NCBI GenBank assembly: GCA_030538185.1
Contig: JAUNUK010000002.1
Span: forward strand, 186,001-250,000
Direction: 5' to 3'
DNA: 64,000 bases
DNA from: Actinomycetaceae bacterium
GTDB lineage: Bacteria; Actinomycetota; Actinomycetes; Actinomycetales; Actinomycetaceae
The notes below the pieces were generated by a model. The model was not told the DNA's origin. It made no database searches and saw nothing but the letters and a program-made list of their open reading frames with translations. Below, one piece after another: positions 1 through 8,500 of this stretch. Every line of letters begins with the position of its first letter. Position 1 is the stretch's first letter. The position numbers and the translations under genes are program-made.

Positions 1-902
1 AAGGCCGTAACGCAGAGATCCGTAAGAACGTCTTGAAGTACGACGATGTCATGACTGAACAGCGCGAAATGGTTTACTCTCAGCGCCTGCGCGTTTTGGA
101 AGGGGAAAACCTGCATGACCAGATGTTGTCCTTCATAGATCAGACCATCACAGACACAATTAAGGCGTCAACGGATAATTCCGAAGCCGAAGAATGGGAC
201 TTCAAGACGCTTTGGGCGAATTTAAAGACGATCTACCCTGTCGGGATAACCAGCGATGAACTGATTGAGGCCGGTGGAGGCTTGTTGGCATTGCGACAAG
301 ATTTTGCTATCGAGCAACTGGTAGATGATGCCCAGGTTTCATATGAGGATATGGAAGCAGCAATCGAGGATAATCCTCTCGCAAAAAGCCAATTGGGCGA
401 AGAACCCATGCGAGAACTTGAACGCCGGGTAGTGCTCTCGGTCGTCGATCGCTTATGGCGCGAGCATCTTTATGAAATGGACTACCTGAAGGAAGGCATC
501 GGCCTTCGTGCCATGGGTCAGCGCAACCCCTTGGTGGAGTACAAATCTGAGGGCTACATCATGTTCAAAACCATGATGGGGCGCATTAAAGAAGAGTCCG
601 TCCAAGCCGCCTTCGGTTATTCTGCTGCCTTTATTGATGCGATGAAGAAGGCTGAGGCGGCTGAAGATGCCCCCGAAGAAGAAATCCAAGAGGATGTCAA
701 GAAGAAGGGACGCAGGGCAGGCAAGAAGTCCGTTAGCGCCAACCGTGAGGTCATGGGGGATGTGGGGCGTAAGGCTTCCTTGGGCCGACTGTCTTACACG
801 GCACCTTCCGAAGATGCAGGGAGTTCTTCTCAACCTGAGAATCCACAAGGGCAGGCCGTTGGCAACCGCGCTCAACGGCGTGCAGCGAAGAAGAGGCGCT
901 AG
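1..902 (+). CDS. secA: Preprotein translocase ATPase SecA, C-terminal part (5' end outside window)
   Basis: The window opens inside this gene; the frame is open from base 3 and about 299 residues are visible. SecA is the cytosolic motor that pushes unfolded preproteins through SecYEG. The first visible residues contain RNAEIRKNVLKYDDVMTEQR, the long-helix motif typical of SecA, followed by the helical wing and scaffold (ERRVVLSVVDRLWREHLYEMDYLKEGIGLRAMGQ is spread over residues about 139-172). The tail is acidic/basic and ends GNRAQRRAAKKRR; it lacks the cysteine-rich zinc/SecB-binding motif, as usual in actinobacteria. Family assignment is certain; whether it is SecA1 is inferred from the essential-gene context and full C-terminal scaffold. 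Confidence 0.97.
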   Translation, partial: GRNAEIRKNVLKYDDVMTEQREMVYSQRLRVLEGENLHDQMLSFIDQTITDTIKASTDNSEAEEWDFKTLWANLKTIYPVGITSDELIEAGGGLLALRQDFAIEQLVDDAQVSYEDMEAAIEDNPLAKSQLGEEPMRELERRVVLSVVDRLWREHLYEMDYLKEGIGLRAMGQRNPLVEYKSEGYIMFKTMMGRIKEESVQAAFGYSAAFIDAMKKAEAAEDAPEEEIQEDVKKKGRRAGKKSVSANREVMGDVGRKASLGRLSYTAPSEDAGSSSQPENPQGQAVGNRAQRRAAKKRR

Positions 903-906
903 GGGG

Positions 907-1362
907 CTATGCAAGTTCGAGGGCGGTTAAGAGCCACCGCCCTCGGAAAGCCTCTATCCGGAGAGCGGCTGCCCTGAAGCGATAACCATCAAAGAACGTA
1001 ACCGTTGCCTCGTTGACTCCCGGCAATATTTCGGCACAACGACTCGATTTGATGCGGATTGGGTAGAGGGCCTGTGTAGCTTTTTGGGGCACCACACGGT
1101 GCTCAATGAGATCCCGGAAGATATCCGAAGTCACCCAACGGCTGAGCTGGTTAGGGGGACGGTTGCCTTGTAATGCCTCAACAAATGTCCGGGTCAAGAG
1201 TGCTGCCCATCGTTCGGGATTCCCAGGATCTTGGTGGTATTCCTGTGCTTCATAGTCACCCAAGAAAGGTGAGCTTGTCGTCTTCTTTGGCTTTTCAGGT
1301 TTATGAATGAAGCGTATGACCTGGGGGACTGGGAGTTGTGCCGTTACACATTGGGCGTTCAT
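907..1362 (-). CDS. Rv3235-like family protein (DUF6459)
   Basis: A 151-residue protein resembling the actinobacterial Rv3235/DUF6459 family found near secA. Visible features are a conserved middle segment (NPERWAALLTRTFVEALQG) followed by a beta-rich C-terminal half (IRIKSSRCAEILPGVNEATVTF and GRWLLTALELA), which looks like a small alpha+beta domain. No signal peptide or membrane segment. Its function is not known. It lies 4 bp downstream of the LysM gene on the same strand, so the two are probably co-transcribed, and it converges on secA with a 4-bp gap. Assignment is from family memory of pattern and position, not a search. Confidence 0.7.
   Translation of the reverse strand: MNAQCVTAQLPVPQVIRFIHKPEKPKKTTSSPFLGDYEAQEYHQDPGNPERWAALLTRTFVEALQGNRPPNQLSRWVTSDIFRDLIEHRVVPQKATQALYPIRIKSSRCAEILPGVNEATVTFFDGYRFRAAALRIEAFRGRWLLTALELA
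918..945. repeat. Perfect inverted repeat at the secA 3' side
   Basis: CGAGGGCGGT (918-927) and ACCGCCCTCG (936-945) form a 10-bp perfect stem with an 8-nt loop just after the secA stop. It could help end secA transcription, but neither side has a T-run, and it lies within the last codons of the converging gene, so I do not call it an intrinsic terminator. Both arms carry the CGAGGGCG octamer that is abundant throughout the window. Confidence 0.5.
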
Positions 1363-1366
1363 ATGA

Positions 1367-2116
1367 TCACATCCTGTTCGGGGTTCTGAGCTTTTGTCCT
1401 GGGTAAATCATGTGGGGGTTGCTTCCAATCAATTCCTGGTTTTCGGCGTACCACTTTGGCCATTCTTTGGCGACGGTGCTGTCATTACGTAGTTCTTCTG
1501 GCAAGTGTGCAGCCGCAATCGACCACAGGCTCTCGCCTGGTTTCACCGTGTGACTATCTGATGCTTGGAATTGGGGGGAAGGGGTCGCTTGGGTTTTAGG
1601 TGTTGGCGTGGGAGGTTGCGGTGACAGCGTCACATCTTGGGGTTCAATGACTTTTGCTAGCGGTGTTGAATATCCCCAACTGAGGTCATCGGGCAATTGC
1701 CCAAGATCCTCGGCAAAGGCGGGGTTGGTGCTGCCCATCAGGGTTAAGGCAAGAGTGGAAACCACAATGCGCTTCACCCCGGGTGTCCCCCATCTCTTGA
1801 GTACTAAGAGCAAATATTGACTGGCAGACAGGTGATCGAGCTTGGCGCAGATGGATGCTATGGCAGAGCACAGCAAGGTCAGTGCCAGCCATCCGCAGGT
1901 GAAAGCGCCAATAAAGCTGAGGACAGACAAGACAATCGATTCGATGACGCGCAGATCTGGAGCGTCATTAAGTGACACGAGGAGCCTTTGGCTAACCACA
2001 ACGCCATGCCAGACAAAGCCTGTAAGTCCAAAGAGACACATGAGGGCAAGGCCTAGAAGGGTAAACTCGGCGTGCTTTTGAAGGAAGGAAAGTCGTTTAC
2101 AGTCATGTGGAGGCAT
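1367..2116 (-). CDS. Membrane-anchored LysM-domain protein
   Basis: A 249-residue protein with two hydrophobic segments near the N-terminus (about residues 17-38 and 60-86), a proline/threonine-rich linker (PQPPTPTPKTQATPSPQF) and a C-terminal LysM domain from about residue 188 (SHTVKPGESLWSIAAAHL ... NPHMIYPGQKLRTP). LysM domains bind peptidoglycan GlcNAc residues, so the domain is expected outside the membrane. It precedes the Rv3235-like gene and is divergent from the 2232 gene. Role in wall biology is inferred; no catalytic domain is visible. Confidence 0.85.
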   Translation of the reverse strand: MPPHDCKRLSFLQKHAEFTLLGLALMCLFGLTGFVWHGVVVSQRLLVSLNDAPDLRVIESIVLSVLSFIGAFTCGWLALTLLCSAIASICAKLDHLSASQYLLLVLKRWGTPGVKRIVVSTLALTLMGSTNPAFAEDLGQLPDDLSWGYSTPLAKVIEPQDVTLSPQPPTPTPKTQATPSPQFQASDSHTVKPGESLWSIAAAHLPEELRNDSTVAKEWPKWYAENQELIGSNPHMIYPGQKLRTPNRM

Positions 2117-2197
2117 AATATGTCTTTCGAGAACTGTTGAGCATCTTTGATGTCGTTAGGTACTCTAGTGTGGCACTATTTTTCCCACCCGTCAAGA

Positions 2198-2215
2198 CAT
2201 TTGTCAGAACAAATG
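2198..2215. promoter_or_regulatory. Palindrome between divergent genes, possible operator
   Basis: CATTTGT-CAGA-ACAAATG is a perfect 7-bp inverted repeat, and AGAAC-AAATG-GTTCT overlaps it (2206-2220). It sits in the 115-bp gap between the LysM gene (leftward) and the 2232 gene (rightward). No regulator is assigned; the GAAC/GTTC half-sites are spaced by 5 rather than the 4 of a canonical SOS box. Confidence 0.35.
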
Positions 2216-2231
2216 GTTCTACTATGGACAT

Positions 2232-2753
2232 GTGTGGCTAGAGGCGTTGACAGCAGATCAGCTTTCCCAGGTGGAGGCGGAAAAACGGCGCCTTCGAGAC
2301 CTGGAGGCACAAGAATCTCAGGGGATCGAAGCAGTCGATATTGTCTTTGGTGATCGCTTGCTTGCCGCTGCTGGGCAGCCCGTTCGCCTTGTCATTGACA
2401 GTGGAGAGGTGATTGAGGGGGTCGTCATTGATGCCACACATTCCTGGGTTCTTATGCGTGGTTCTTGCGGCGTTATCGTGGTGGGAACTGCGAGCATCAT
2501 TGCGGCATGGGAACTGTGTGCCGTACCAAAGTGGAGTAGTCGGATTGACAGGGAATTGCGCTTAACGACTGTCTTGAGGGATGCGGCACGGCGAGGTGTG
2601 AGCATAACAGTTGAGGCAGCAGGACTGACAGTCACGGGCTTTGTGGCAAGGGTCGGTGCTGATTTTGTCGACCTGATGGACGCGCACAAAGGAAAGATCA
2701 GCGTTGTTTTGCATCATGTGAGGACAATGCGGATCCCTCAATGGGAAGAGTGA
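2232..2753 (+). CDS. Conserved actinobacterial hypothetical protein, SH3/Lsm-like barrel predicted
   Basis: A 173-residue protein of a family often found in actinobacteria next to the HTH/SAF cluster (sometimes mislabelled a Fis-type regulator). Residues 1-35 are a charged helix; residues about 37-95 (FGDRLLAAAGQPVRLVIDSG, then HSWVLMRGSCGVIVVG) and 135-170 alternate short strands and turns, giving the look of two small beta-barrel modules. No membrane segment, no recognised catalytic motif. I chose the GTG at 2232; the ribosome site is weak (GGA at 2226), so the start is uncertain. I assign no function. Confidence 0.7.
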   Translation: MWLEALTADQLSQVEAEKRRLRDLEAQESQGIEAVDIVFGDRLLAAAGQPVRLVIDSGEVIEGVVIDATHSWVLMRGSCGVIVVGTASIIAAWELCAVPKWSSRIDRELRLTTVLRDAARRGVSITVEAAGLTVTGFVARVGADFVDLMDAHKGKISVVLHHVRTMRIPQWEE

Positions 2754-2789
2754 GATGAGAAAAATTGGCTCTGGAATGAAGGGGTGGCG

Positions 2790-3008
2790 TCAATCGGTGA
2801 CGGCTATGCCGTCAGTGACCTTCTTTTGTGAGGCGGCGTACTGCGTGTCGATGAACTCTTGGAATGCGGCTTCTTCCACACGCCAAAGCCCCCTTCCGCC
2901 AATCTGGATAGCTCGGAGTTCCCCAGAGTTGACGAGGTTGCGAACAGCTGCTGTGGAGATCTGGAGTTGTTCGGCAACGTCTGCGAGTGTTAAAAATCGT
3001 GGTGCCAT
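2790..3008 (-). CDS. Small MerR/excisionase-type helix-turn-helix DNA-binding protein
   Basis: A 72-residue protein almost entirely made of an HTH_17 (excisionase-like, winged HTH) domain: LTLADVAEQLQISTAAVRNL forms the helix-turn-helix, followed by the wing GELRAIQIGGRGLWRVEE and a final helix. Members with this 'VRNLVNSGELRAIQIGGRG' core occur as single-domain proteins in many actinobacteria. It is transcribed away from the SAF/ATPase operon, from which it is separated by an AT-rich 112-bp gap, so it may regulate that operon; this is inference. It is distinct from BldC, which is similar in size but has a different recognition helix. Confidence 0.85.
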   Translation of the reverse strand: MAPRFLTLADVAEQLQISTAAVRNLVNSGELRAIQIGGRGLWRVEEAAFQEFIDTQYAASQKKVTDGIAVTD

Positions 3009-3120
3009 GAAAAAAGTATCTCACAATCTGCGACCTATTCAAAGGGGTAAAAGTATTCTAATGGTATGTAATGATAGTAAAAATCTGCAACAGTGAATAA
3101 AAATCTTATTAGGAGACTAT
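3009..3120. promoter_or_regulatory. AT-rich divergent promoter region of the HTH and SAF genes
   Basis: This 112-bp gap is markedly AT-rich compared with its surroundings and holds the 5' ends of two divergent genes. Sequences resembling -10 elements (TATGTAATGAT near 3063-3073) precede the SAF gene, which has a clear ribosome site (TTAGGAGAC) just before its ATG. No exact operator could be assigned. Confidence 0.45.
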
Positions 3121-3741
3121 ATGCCGATTGCACAGCCCTTGAGGGGAAAGACAGCGTGGAAAGACCCCAGAGTGATTATTGGGGTTATTTTGATGGTGCT
3201 TGCGGTTGTCCTTGGGGTTATGACTGTCAATGCTTTCAACCAAACCGAAAATTACTACACGGCTGGTACCGATCTGCTCCCAGGAACACAGCTGCAGGCA
3301 CAGTCCTTGAGGATAGCCGAGATAGCACCCGGGATGGTGAGTGAAAACTATTTAAGGCAAGGCGATATTCCTCAAGATGCCGTCGTGTTACGGACTGTCA
3401 AGACCGGTGAGCTTATCCCGGTGCAAGCCTTGGGAACTCACGATCCTGGACTGAGAACCATGGTTGTAGATCTGGGCTCTGAACTGCCAGCCCATGTGGG
3501 GGTTGGGGACGCTATTGAACTTTGGCAGATCGATAAAAATCTGAACCCTACCCAAGAGGGGCTACAACCTATAAGCCTCACCAAGGATGCCATAGTTGCC
3601 GCCTTGCCTTCCGCACCTTCCGGTTTCGGGAATACAACTAAGACGAGGACGGAAATTCTTGTGCCTGTGTCGGATATCCCCAGTGTTTTGTCCGCAATCG
3701 GTGCCGGTACATCTATCATTGCGGTCCCGCTAGCATCATGA
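3121..3741 (+). CDS. SAF-domain membrane-anchored protein (CpaB/RcpC-like)
   Basis: A 206-residue protein with one N-terminal membrane segment (about residues 18-36) and an extracytoplasmic SAF domain beginning about residue 48 (TAGTDLLPGTQLQAQSLRIA ... RTVKTGELIPVQAL). SAF domains occur in CpaB/RcpC pilus-assembly proteins and in carbohydrate enzymes. The adjacent gene encodes a CpaE/MinD-like ATPase overlapping by 4 bp, which fits a Flp-pilus-like or envelope module, but no TadA ATPase, prepilin or secretin is present here. Ribosome site GGAG precedes the ATG at 3121. Confidence 0.82.
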   Translation: MPIAQPLRGKTAWKDPRVIIGVILMVLAVVLGVMTVNAFNQTENYYTAGTDLLPGTQLQAQSLRIAEIAPGMVSENYLRQGDIPQDAVVLRTVKTGELIPVQALGTHDPGLRTMVVDLGSELPAHVGVGDAIELWQIDKNLNPTQEGLQPISLTKDAIVAALPSAPSGFGNTTKTRTEILVPVSDIPSVLSAIGAGTSIIAVPLAS

Positions 3742-5063
3742 GTGTCATCGGTATTGCCCTCAGTCTTGGTGCTGAGTTAGAAGACGAGTTTTTGAGAACC
3801 GTAGAAGATAGTTCTGTTGGTTTTAAAGTTATTCGACGCTGTGCCAGTGATGCCGAATTGTTGGCGACAATTGCAGCAGAAAGGGTTTCGGTTGCCGTTT
3901 TCGATGCAGACATGATTGACATTGACTCTGAGCTAATTCGAACCATCGGACGCAGTGGTGTAAAAGTTGTTGCCATCTGCGATCCAGTGCAGTCGCAGCG
4001 GCTACGTAGCCTGGGGATCGATAGTGTGATTTCCAGGCAAAGCGTTGAGGATCTCTTACAAGATGGTCCCGTGGAATCGGATGTCACCAGGCTTTTAGGC
4101 GCAATACGTTCAGTTGTGTCGCCAGTGGACCGACCAGTACAGCCTCAAGAACCGCCAGACTCTCCGGAGTCGTTACCCAAGTTTTCTCTCCCTCCGCCAC
4201 CAGATGAGGAAGACGAGCGCTTGGGAAAAATTATTACCGTGTGGGGAACCCAAGGAGCGCCGGGTAGATCGTTTATCGCGTTAAACCTCGCTGCCCAGTT
4301 GGCGATATCAGGCGAGGTTCTGGTGGTGGATGCAGATACAGTTTCTCCCGTCTTTACACAGTTGCTTGGACTAGGGATGCAGTCTTCCGGTGTGGCAGCT
4401 GCATGCAGAATCGCCGGACATGGCCGTTTGACGCAAGCCTCCTTGCGCGCTTTGTGCTTGCCTGTCGGGGGAGGGGTCTCTTTGCTGTCGGGACTTTCGA
4501 AAGCAAATAGATGGAGGGAAGTGACCCATAGTGCCCTGCAGAGGCTGCTGGAAGAGGCAGCAACAACCTTCCCTTGGGTTATTGTCGACGTCAGTTCAGA
4601 GATCGATACTGCACAGGATACAGAGTTGTCTTTTGGCCCCACTCGTTTCCAGGCGACGCGCGCAGCCATTGAGGCTGCAGATCTGACGCTCATCGTTGGG
4701 GCGGCAGATCCCATTGGAATCCGGCGTTTAATGTCTGTCTTGGACACAGCACAAGACGAGGGACTTGCTCAAGATTCACGAATGATTATCGTCAACAAGG
4801 TTCGCCAAAGCGTGACTGGGGCACGTGGAGACGTTGGTCTAGCCGACGCCCTACGTAAGTTTGCGGGAATCCACTCGATTGAAACCTTGCCTTTCCACAG
4901 CGCACACGCTGATCACGCACTTATTGAAGGCTGCGATATTGCAAGCGTGGAGCCCCAATCAGAGTTGACACAAGCATGTGCCAGGCTTGCAAGAGATCTT
5001 GCAAAGACCTTTGATCGTGTGATCGTCGCGAAAAGGACTCGCAAACGCGCTAGGGGTAGTTAA
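3738..5063 (+). CDS. MinD/CpaE-like P-loop ATPase with degenerate Walker A
   Basis: A 441-residue protein. Residues 1-120 resemble a degenerate receiver domain; a proline/acidic linker (about 130-162) leads to a MinD/ParA-type domain from about residue 165: ITVWGTQGAPGRSFIALNLA, then GEVLVVDADTVSPVFTQLLG and, later, PWVIVDVSSE. Canonical MinD proteins have KGGxGKT; here both lysines are replaced (GTQGAPGRS), a variant I associate with actinobacterial members of this family. It may bind nucleotide without normal hydrolysis, or use another residue; that is inference. It overlaps the SAF gene (ATGA), so the two are translationally coupled. Confidence 0.82.
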   Translation: MSVIGIALSLGAELEDEFLRTVEDSSVGFKVIRRCASDAELLATIAAERVSVAVFDADMIDIDSELIRTIGRSGVKVVAICDPVQSQRLRSLGIDSVISRQSVEDLLQDGPVESDVTRLLGAIRSVVSPVDRPVQPQEPPDSPESLPKFSLPPPPDEEDERLGKIITVWGTQGAPGRSFIALNLAAQLAISGEVLVVDADTVSPVFTQLLGLGMQSSGVAAACRIAGHGRLTQASLRALCLPVGGGVSLLSGLSKANRWREVTHSALQRLLEEAATTFPWVIVDVSSEIDTAQDTELSFGPTRFQATRAAIEAADLTLIVGAADPIGIRRLMSVLDTAQDEGLAQDSRMIIVNKVRQSVTGARGDVGLADALRKFAGIHSIETLPFHSAHADHALIEGCDIASVEPQSELTQACARLARDLAKTFDRVIVAKRTRKRARGS

Positions 5064-5093
5064 GGTCTCCTGTGACACAATGTTCCTGTGACG

Positions 5094-5591
5094 ATGAGTC
5101 GAGTGTATGTAGCATTATTGCCTGAATATCTGAGATGTGACGTCCTGGATGCTGTGGCTGCCACAGCAGTGACGCAGGAGCTGTGTGATGAGTGGGCGCT
5201 AGGTAAGCTCAGCGAGCTTTACGGTGAAGATCTTGAATTGGCCGAGGCCATTGCGTTTGAACAGGCAGCACTCCTGTCCCTGCTGGAACAGCACAATAGC
5301 GACTGCCCGCGACGGGTGGTCGCCTCTGTCGATGTGAGTGTGGAGGACATACGTGGGGGTGAACTTCCAGGCAAAGTGGCTTTAAAACAGGCTATTACAT
5401 GGGATGACATCATTTGTTACCACGTTGATGAACCGGAGGCTCAACAAGCCTTGGTTGATTATCTTCAAGTGCTGGAAGGAACACAGGGCGCGAAGACTAC
5501 GTCACAAGACTATGAGCTGGGCGCCTTGCCGCCCCTACTATGGTTCGATGCGCAGGAAAAGGACGAGGTTGTGTCTCTACTGGGTCTTTAG
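5094..5591 (+). CDS. DUF6912 family protein
   Basis: A 165-residue acidic soluble protein. The N-terminus SRVYVALLPEYLRC and the conserved tail LWFDAQEKDEVVSLLG match the pattern of the actinobacterial DUF6912 family, which commonly follows the HTH/SAF/ATPase genes. Function unknown. A GTG at 5088 would add two residues; I prefer the ATG because family members begin with the strand that follows it. No good ribosome site is visible. The stop codon overlaps the stop of convergent sbcC (TTAG shared). Confidence 0.7.
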   Translation: MSRVYVALLPEYLRCDVLDAVAATAVTQELCDEWALGKLSELYGEDLELAEAIAFEQAALLSLLEQHNSDCPRRVVASVDVSVEDIRGGELPGKVALKQAITWDDIICYHVDEPEAQQALVDYLQVLEGTQGAKTTSQDYELGALPPLLWFDAQEKDEVVSLLGL

Positions 5592-8500
5592 CAGACCACT
5601 TCGAGAGTCGATCCTCTGGAAGTTAGCCCAGGAAGTGGCGAGACGATAATCTGGTTTTTCACCAGATCTTTCAAAGCAGACACATGAGAAATTATGCCGA
5701 TGCTTTTCCCGGTTTTCCGTAGATTCTCTAGTTCCTGCATGACATTTTCCAAAACCTCATCGCTGAGCGTCCCAAAACCCTCGTCGATCAGTAAATCGCT
5801 TAGATTGACTCCTCCGGCCTCGGTTTGGACCACGTCAGACAGGCCCAAAGCCAAGGCGAGGGATGTAAAGAAGGACTCGCCTCCAGATAGGCTCTTGGCG
5901 GGGCGAAGTTTATCGGTTTCGTAGTCGTAGATCTCGATCCCCAAGCCCTTGCCCGTCATGGAAAAGTCTGCGGCCTCATCGCTGACCTGCCGCAGTTCAT
6001 AACGGGCAGAAGATATGGATTTCAAGAACATATTGGCGCTGGCCAAGACATCTTCCAAGCGTGAAATGAGGATGAAGTTGCTCAAGGATGTACGACTTGC
6101 GTTGTGTCCAGAAATAATGCGAGCAATCTTTAGATAGGGCCCAGCGTCTTCTTCGGCTTTGTTCCAGTCTTGGAGTATTTGTGTGAGAAGGTCACGTTTC
6201 CCAAGCATTTGTTCCGTAAAAGTCTGCAGCCCGCCATAGACCTGTAGGGCAGTCGTGAACGTTTTGTCGCATAGCTGGCACTCTTGGACCAAATGGTCCA
6301 GATCCTTCACCCCTGCCTTCAAAGCTGCGATAACCGAGGGATGGGCAAGGGTGTGCTCAGTTCTGGTTTTTGCCTTCGAGTATTCCTCAACGGTTTTTTG
6401 TCCCGCGGCTACCATGTCTGGTGACATATCTTGACTCTGGGCTTCTTGCACGCTCGAAATGCCCGTGTCATCAAAGGCCGTAGTCAGCTGGTCCTGAGCC
6501 TTGAGCCAATCGCCACAAGCATGTTTCAAGGCCAAGAAGCTACTTGAGCACTTTTGAAAAGTGTCAATGCTCTCTTGTGCCCGCAGTAGCTCTTTTTCGA
6601 GGCTGCCTTCATTGAGGGTCGCCTGGGAGACCTGGGCACTGTCCTGTGAAATCTGGCGCTTCAGGGCCGTGATCTGCTGATCTGTGGCTGCGGTTTTCGC
6701 CGTAAGGGCAATGTAACTTTCTTGTAGGGAGGTGAGATTTGCTTGCAAGCTCTTTGCGTCGCGCTTCAGTTGTTCTTCTTCAAGTTTTATTCGGTGGATG
6801 TCTTGTGCATGTCCCTGCAGTGCTGCGAGCTCTACCTCAAGGTCTTCCAAGGAATTGCCTCCCTGTGTTTTTCCCAAGGACTCAATATTTCCCTGCAATT
6901 TGGCTAATTTCAGTTCCAAATCGGCTTGTTGCGCTCGCTTTTGCTCCAGGGTCAGTTGTTCTTGGTCAAGGGCGGTTTGTGAGAGGACATCAAAAACCTG
7001 TGAACGTGAAGCGGGATGAGGGTGATTTGTGGAACCACAGACCACACATGGTTTACCATCCACAAGTCCCTCGGCCAAGGTCAATGCGAGCGTTTTGTGC
7101 TGGACATCGAGTAGTCGTCTTACGGTGAGAGCAGCCTCATCAGTAAGTTTTGTAGCCGCGAGGAGCTCCTTTTGAGTTTTTTCCAGGGCAGAACAGGACG
7201 CAAGATATGCCTGTAAATCTGCGATTTCCTTCTGCTTTGCCTCAATCTTTTCAGTGTAGGACTCAGCTTTGGCTAGGGCTTGAACACAGCGCTGGATTTT
7301 TTCTTCCACGCCTGCCTGGCGCGCAGGAAACTCGCTCAACTTGGCGTCGAGATCCTGGGCTTCTAATCGCAGCGTGGTTGCAGATTCTTCTAGGAAACGA
7401 AGATCGCTTTGTGCCTGCTCTTGACGCAGGCTGAGTTTTTGGAGCGCCTCAAGTTGCGAACTTCGTTTATTTGAGTTGGCAAAGAGTTCTTGAAAGTACA
7501 AGTGGGACTGTTCGGCTATTTTTTCGCATTGAACAATATCAATGGATGAAAAGACGATTGAGGGTATCGGTGGAGCTCCGTCAGGAAAGAGTCTGGCCTG
7601 TGTCAAATAAAGTGAATCGAGCTCATCCCTCAACTGCGTAATCTGGGTTTCATTTGCCTCCACGCCAAGGGACGCTGCCAGGACACGTTTTGCGCCTTGA
7701 ACCTTGTTAATCCGTTCCTGCAAATCTTGGATTTCTTCTTTCCTAGATTCCAGGTCAGCTAGTTGCTCTTGGGCGCTAACCCCCTCCTGCCAGGCTTTAT
7801 TGTGTTCTTTGCCCTTTTGAAGTTCAAGATCGGCCTTGTCCTTTCGTGCCTTCGCTTGGTCCTGATTAGCAGAGGCAAGGTGGAGAGCCTGTTCTAAGGG
7901 GGCAGCCAGGTTCTCTAGAGGTGCTGACAGTTCGGCAAGGCACGCAGCCGAGTCCGCGGTGACACTGATGCCCTCAAGTTGCTCAGCGATCTCAGTCAGA
8001 GACGTGTCAAAGGTCCATCCTGCAGGCGGTCTTGAAAAGGTGTCAAGCAGCTGTTTTCTGGCCAGTTCTGCCTCAGTCTGTTGCCCGTGGAGTTTCTTAT
8101 TCAACTCTCTTGCGGATGCCTCGGCGAGTTCTTCAATGGCAGTGAAGTGCTGAGTGCCAAAAAGGGATTCCAGGATGTTTTTTCTCTCAGAGCTGCTTGA
8201 TTCCAAGAAGGTCCGAAACTTTCCTTGGGGCAAAACAACGGTCTGAAGGAACTGATTGACATCCAGGTGACAAAGTCTTGAGATCTCAACATCGACTTGA
8301 CGGATCCCGGAAGCCACAGGACTCCCTTGTCCCTCAAGATCGGAATCAGTCAGGCGGAATAGGGCCGCGGTTTTCGCGCGTTTCACTTCCTTGCCTGTAC
8401 TTCGTGTCGAGCGTCCGAGATACTCGGGGGTCCTTTCCACTCGGTATATCCCAGCAGATGTTTCAAAGACCAAAGCCACCCTTGATGGGTCATCCGGGCT

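Noticed and set aside
453-914. 153-residue minus-strand ORF opposite secA
   Set aside because: Lies fully antisense to conserved SecA codons and has no domain pattern.
2206-2220. LexA/SOS box
   Set aside because: GAAC and GTTC are 5 bp apart, while the Bacillus/actinobacterial SOS box needs 4; the neighbouring genes are not SOS genes.
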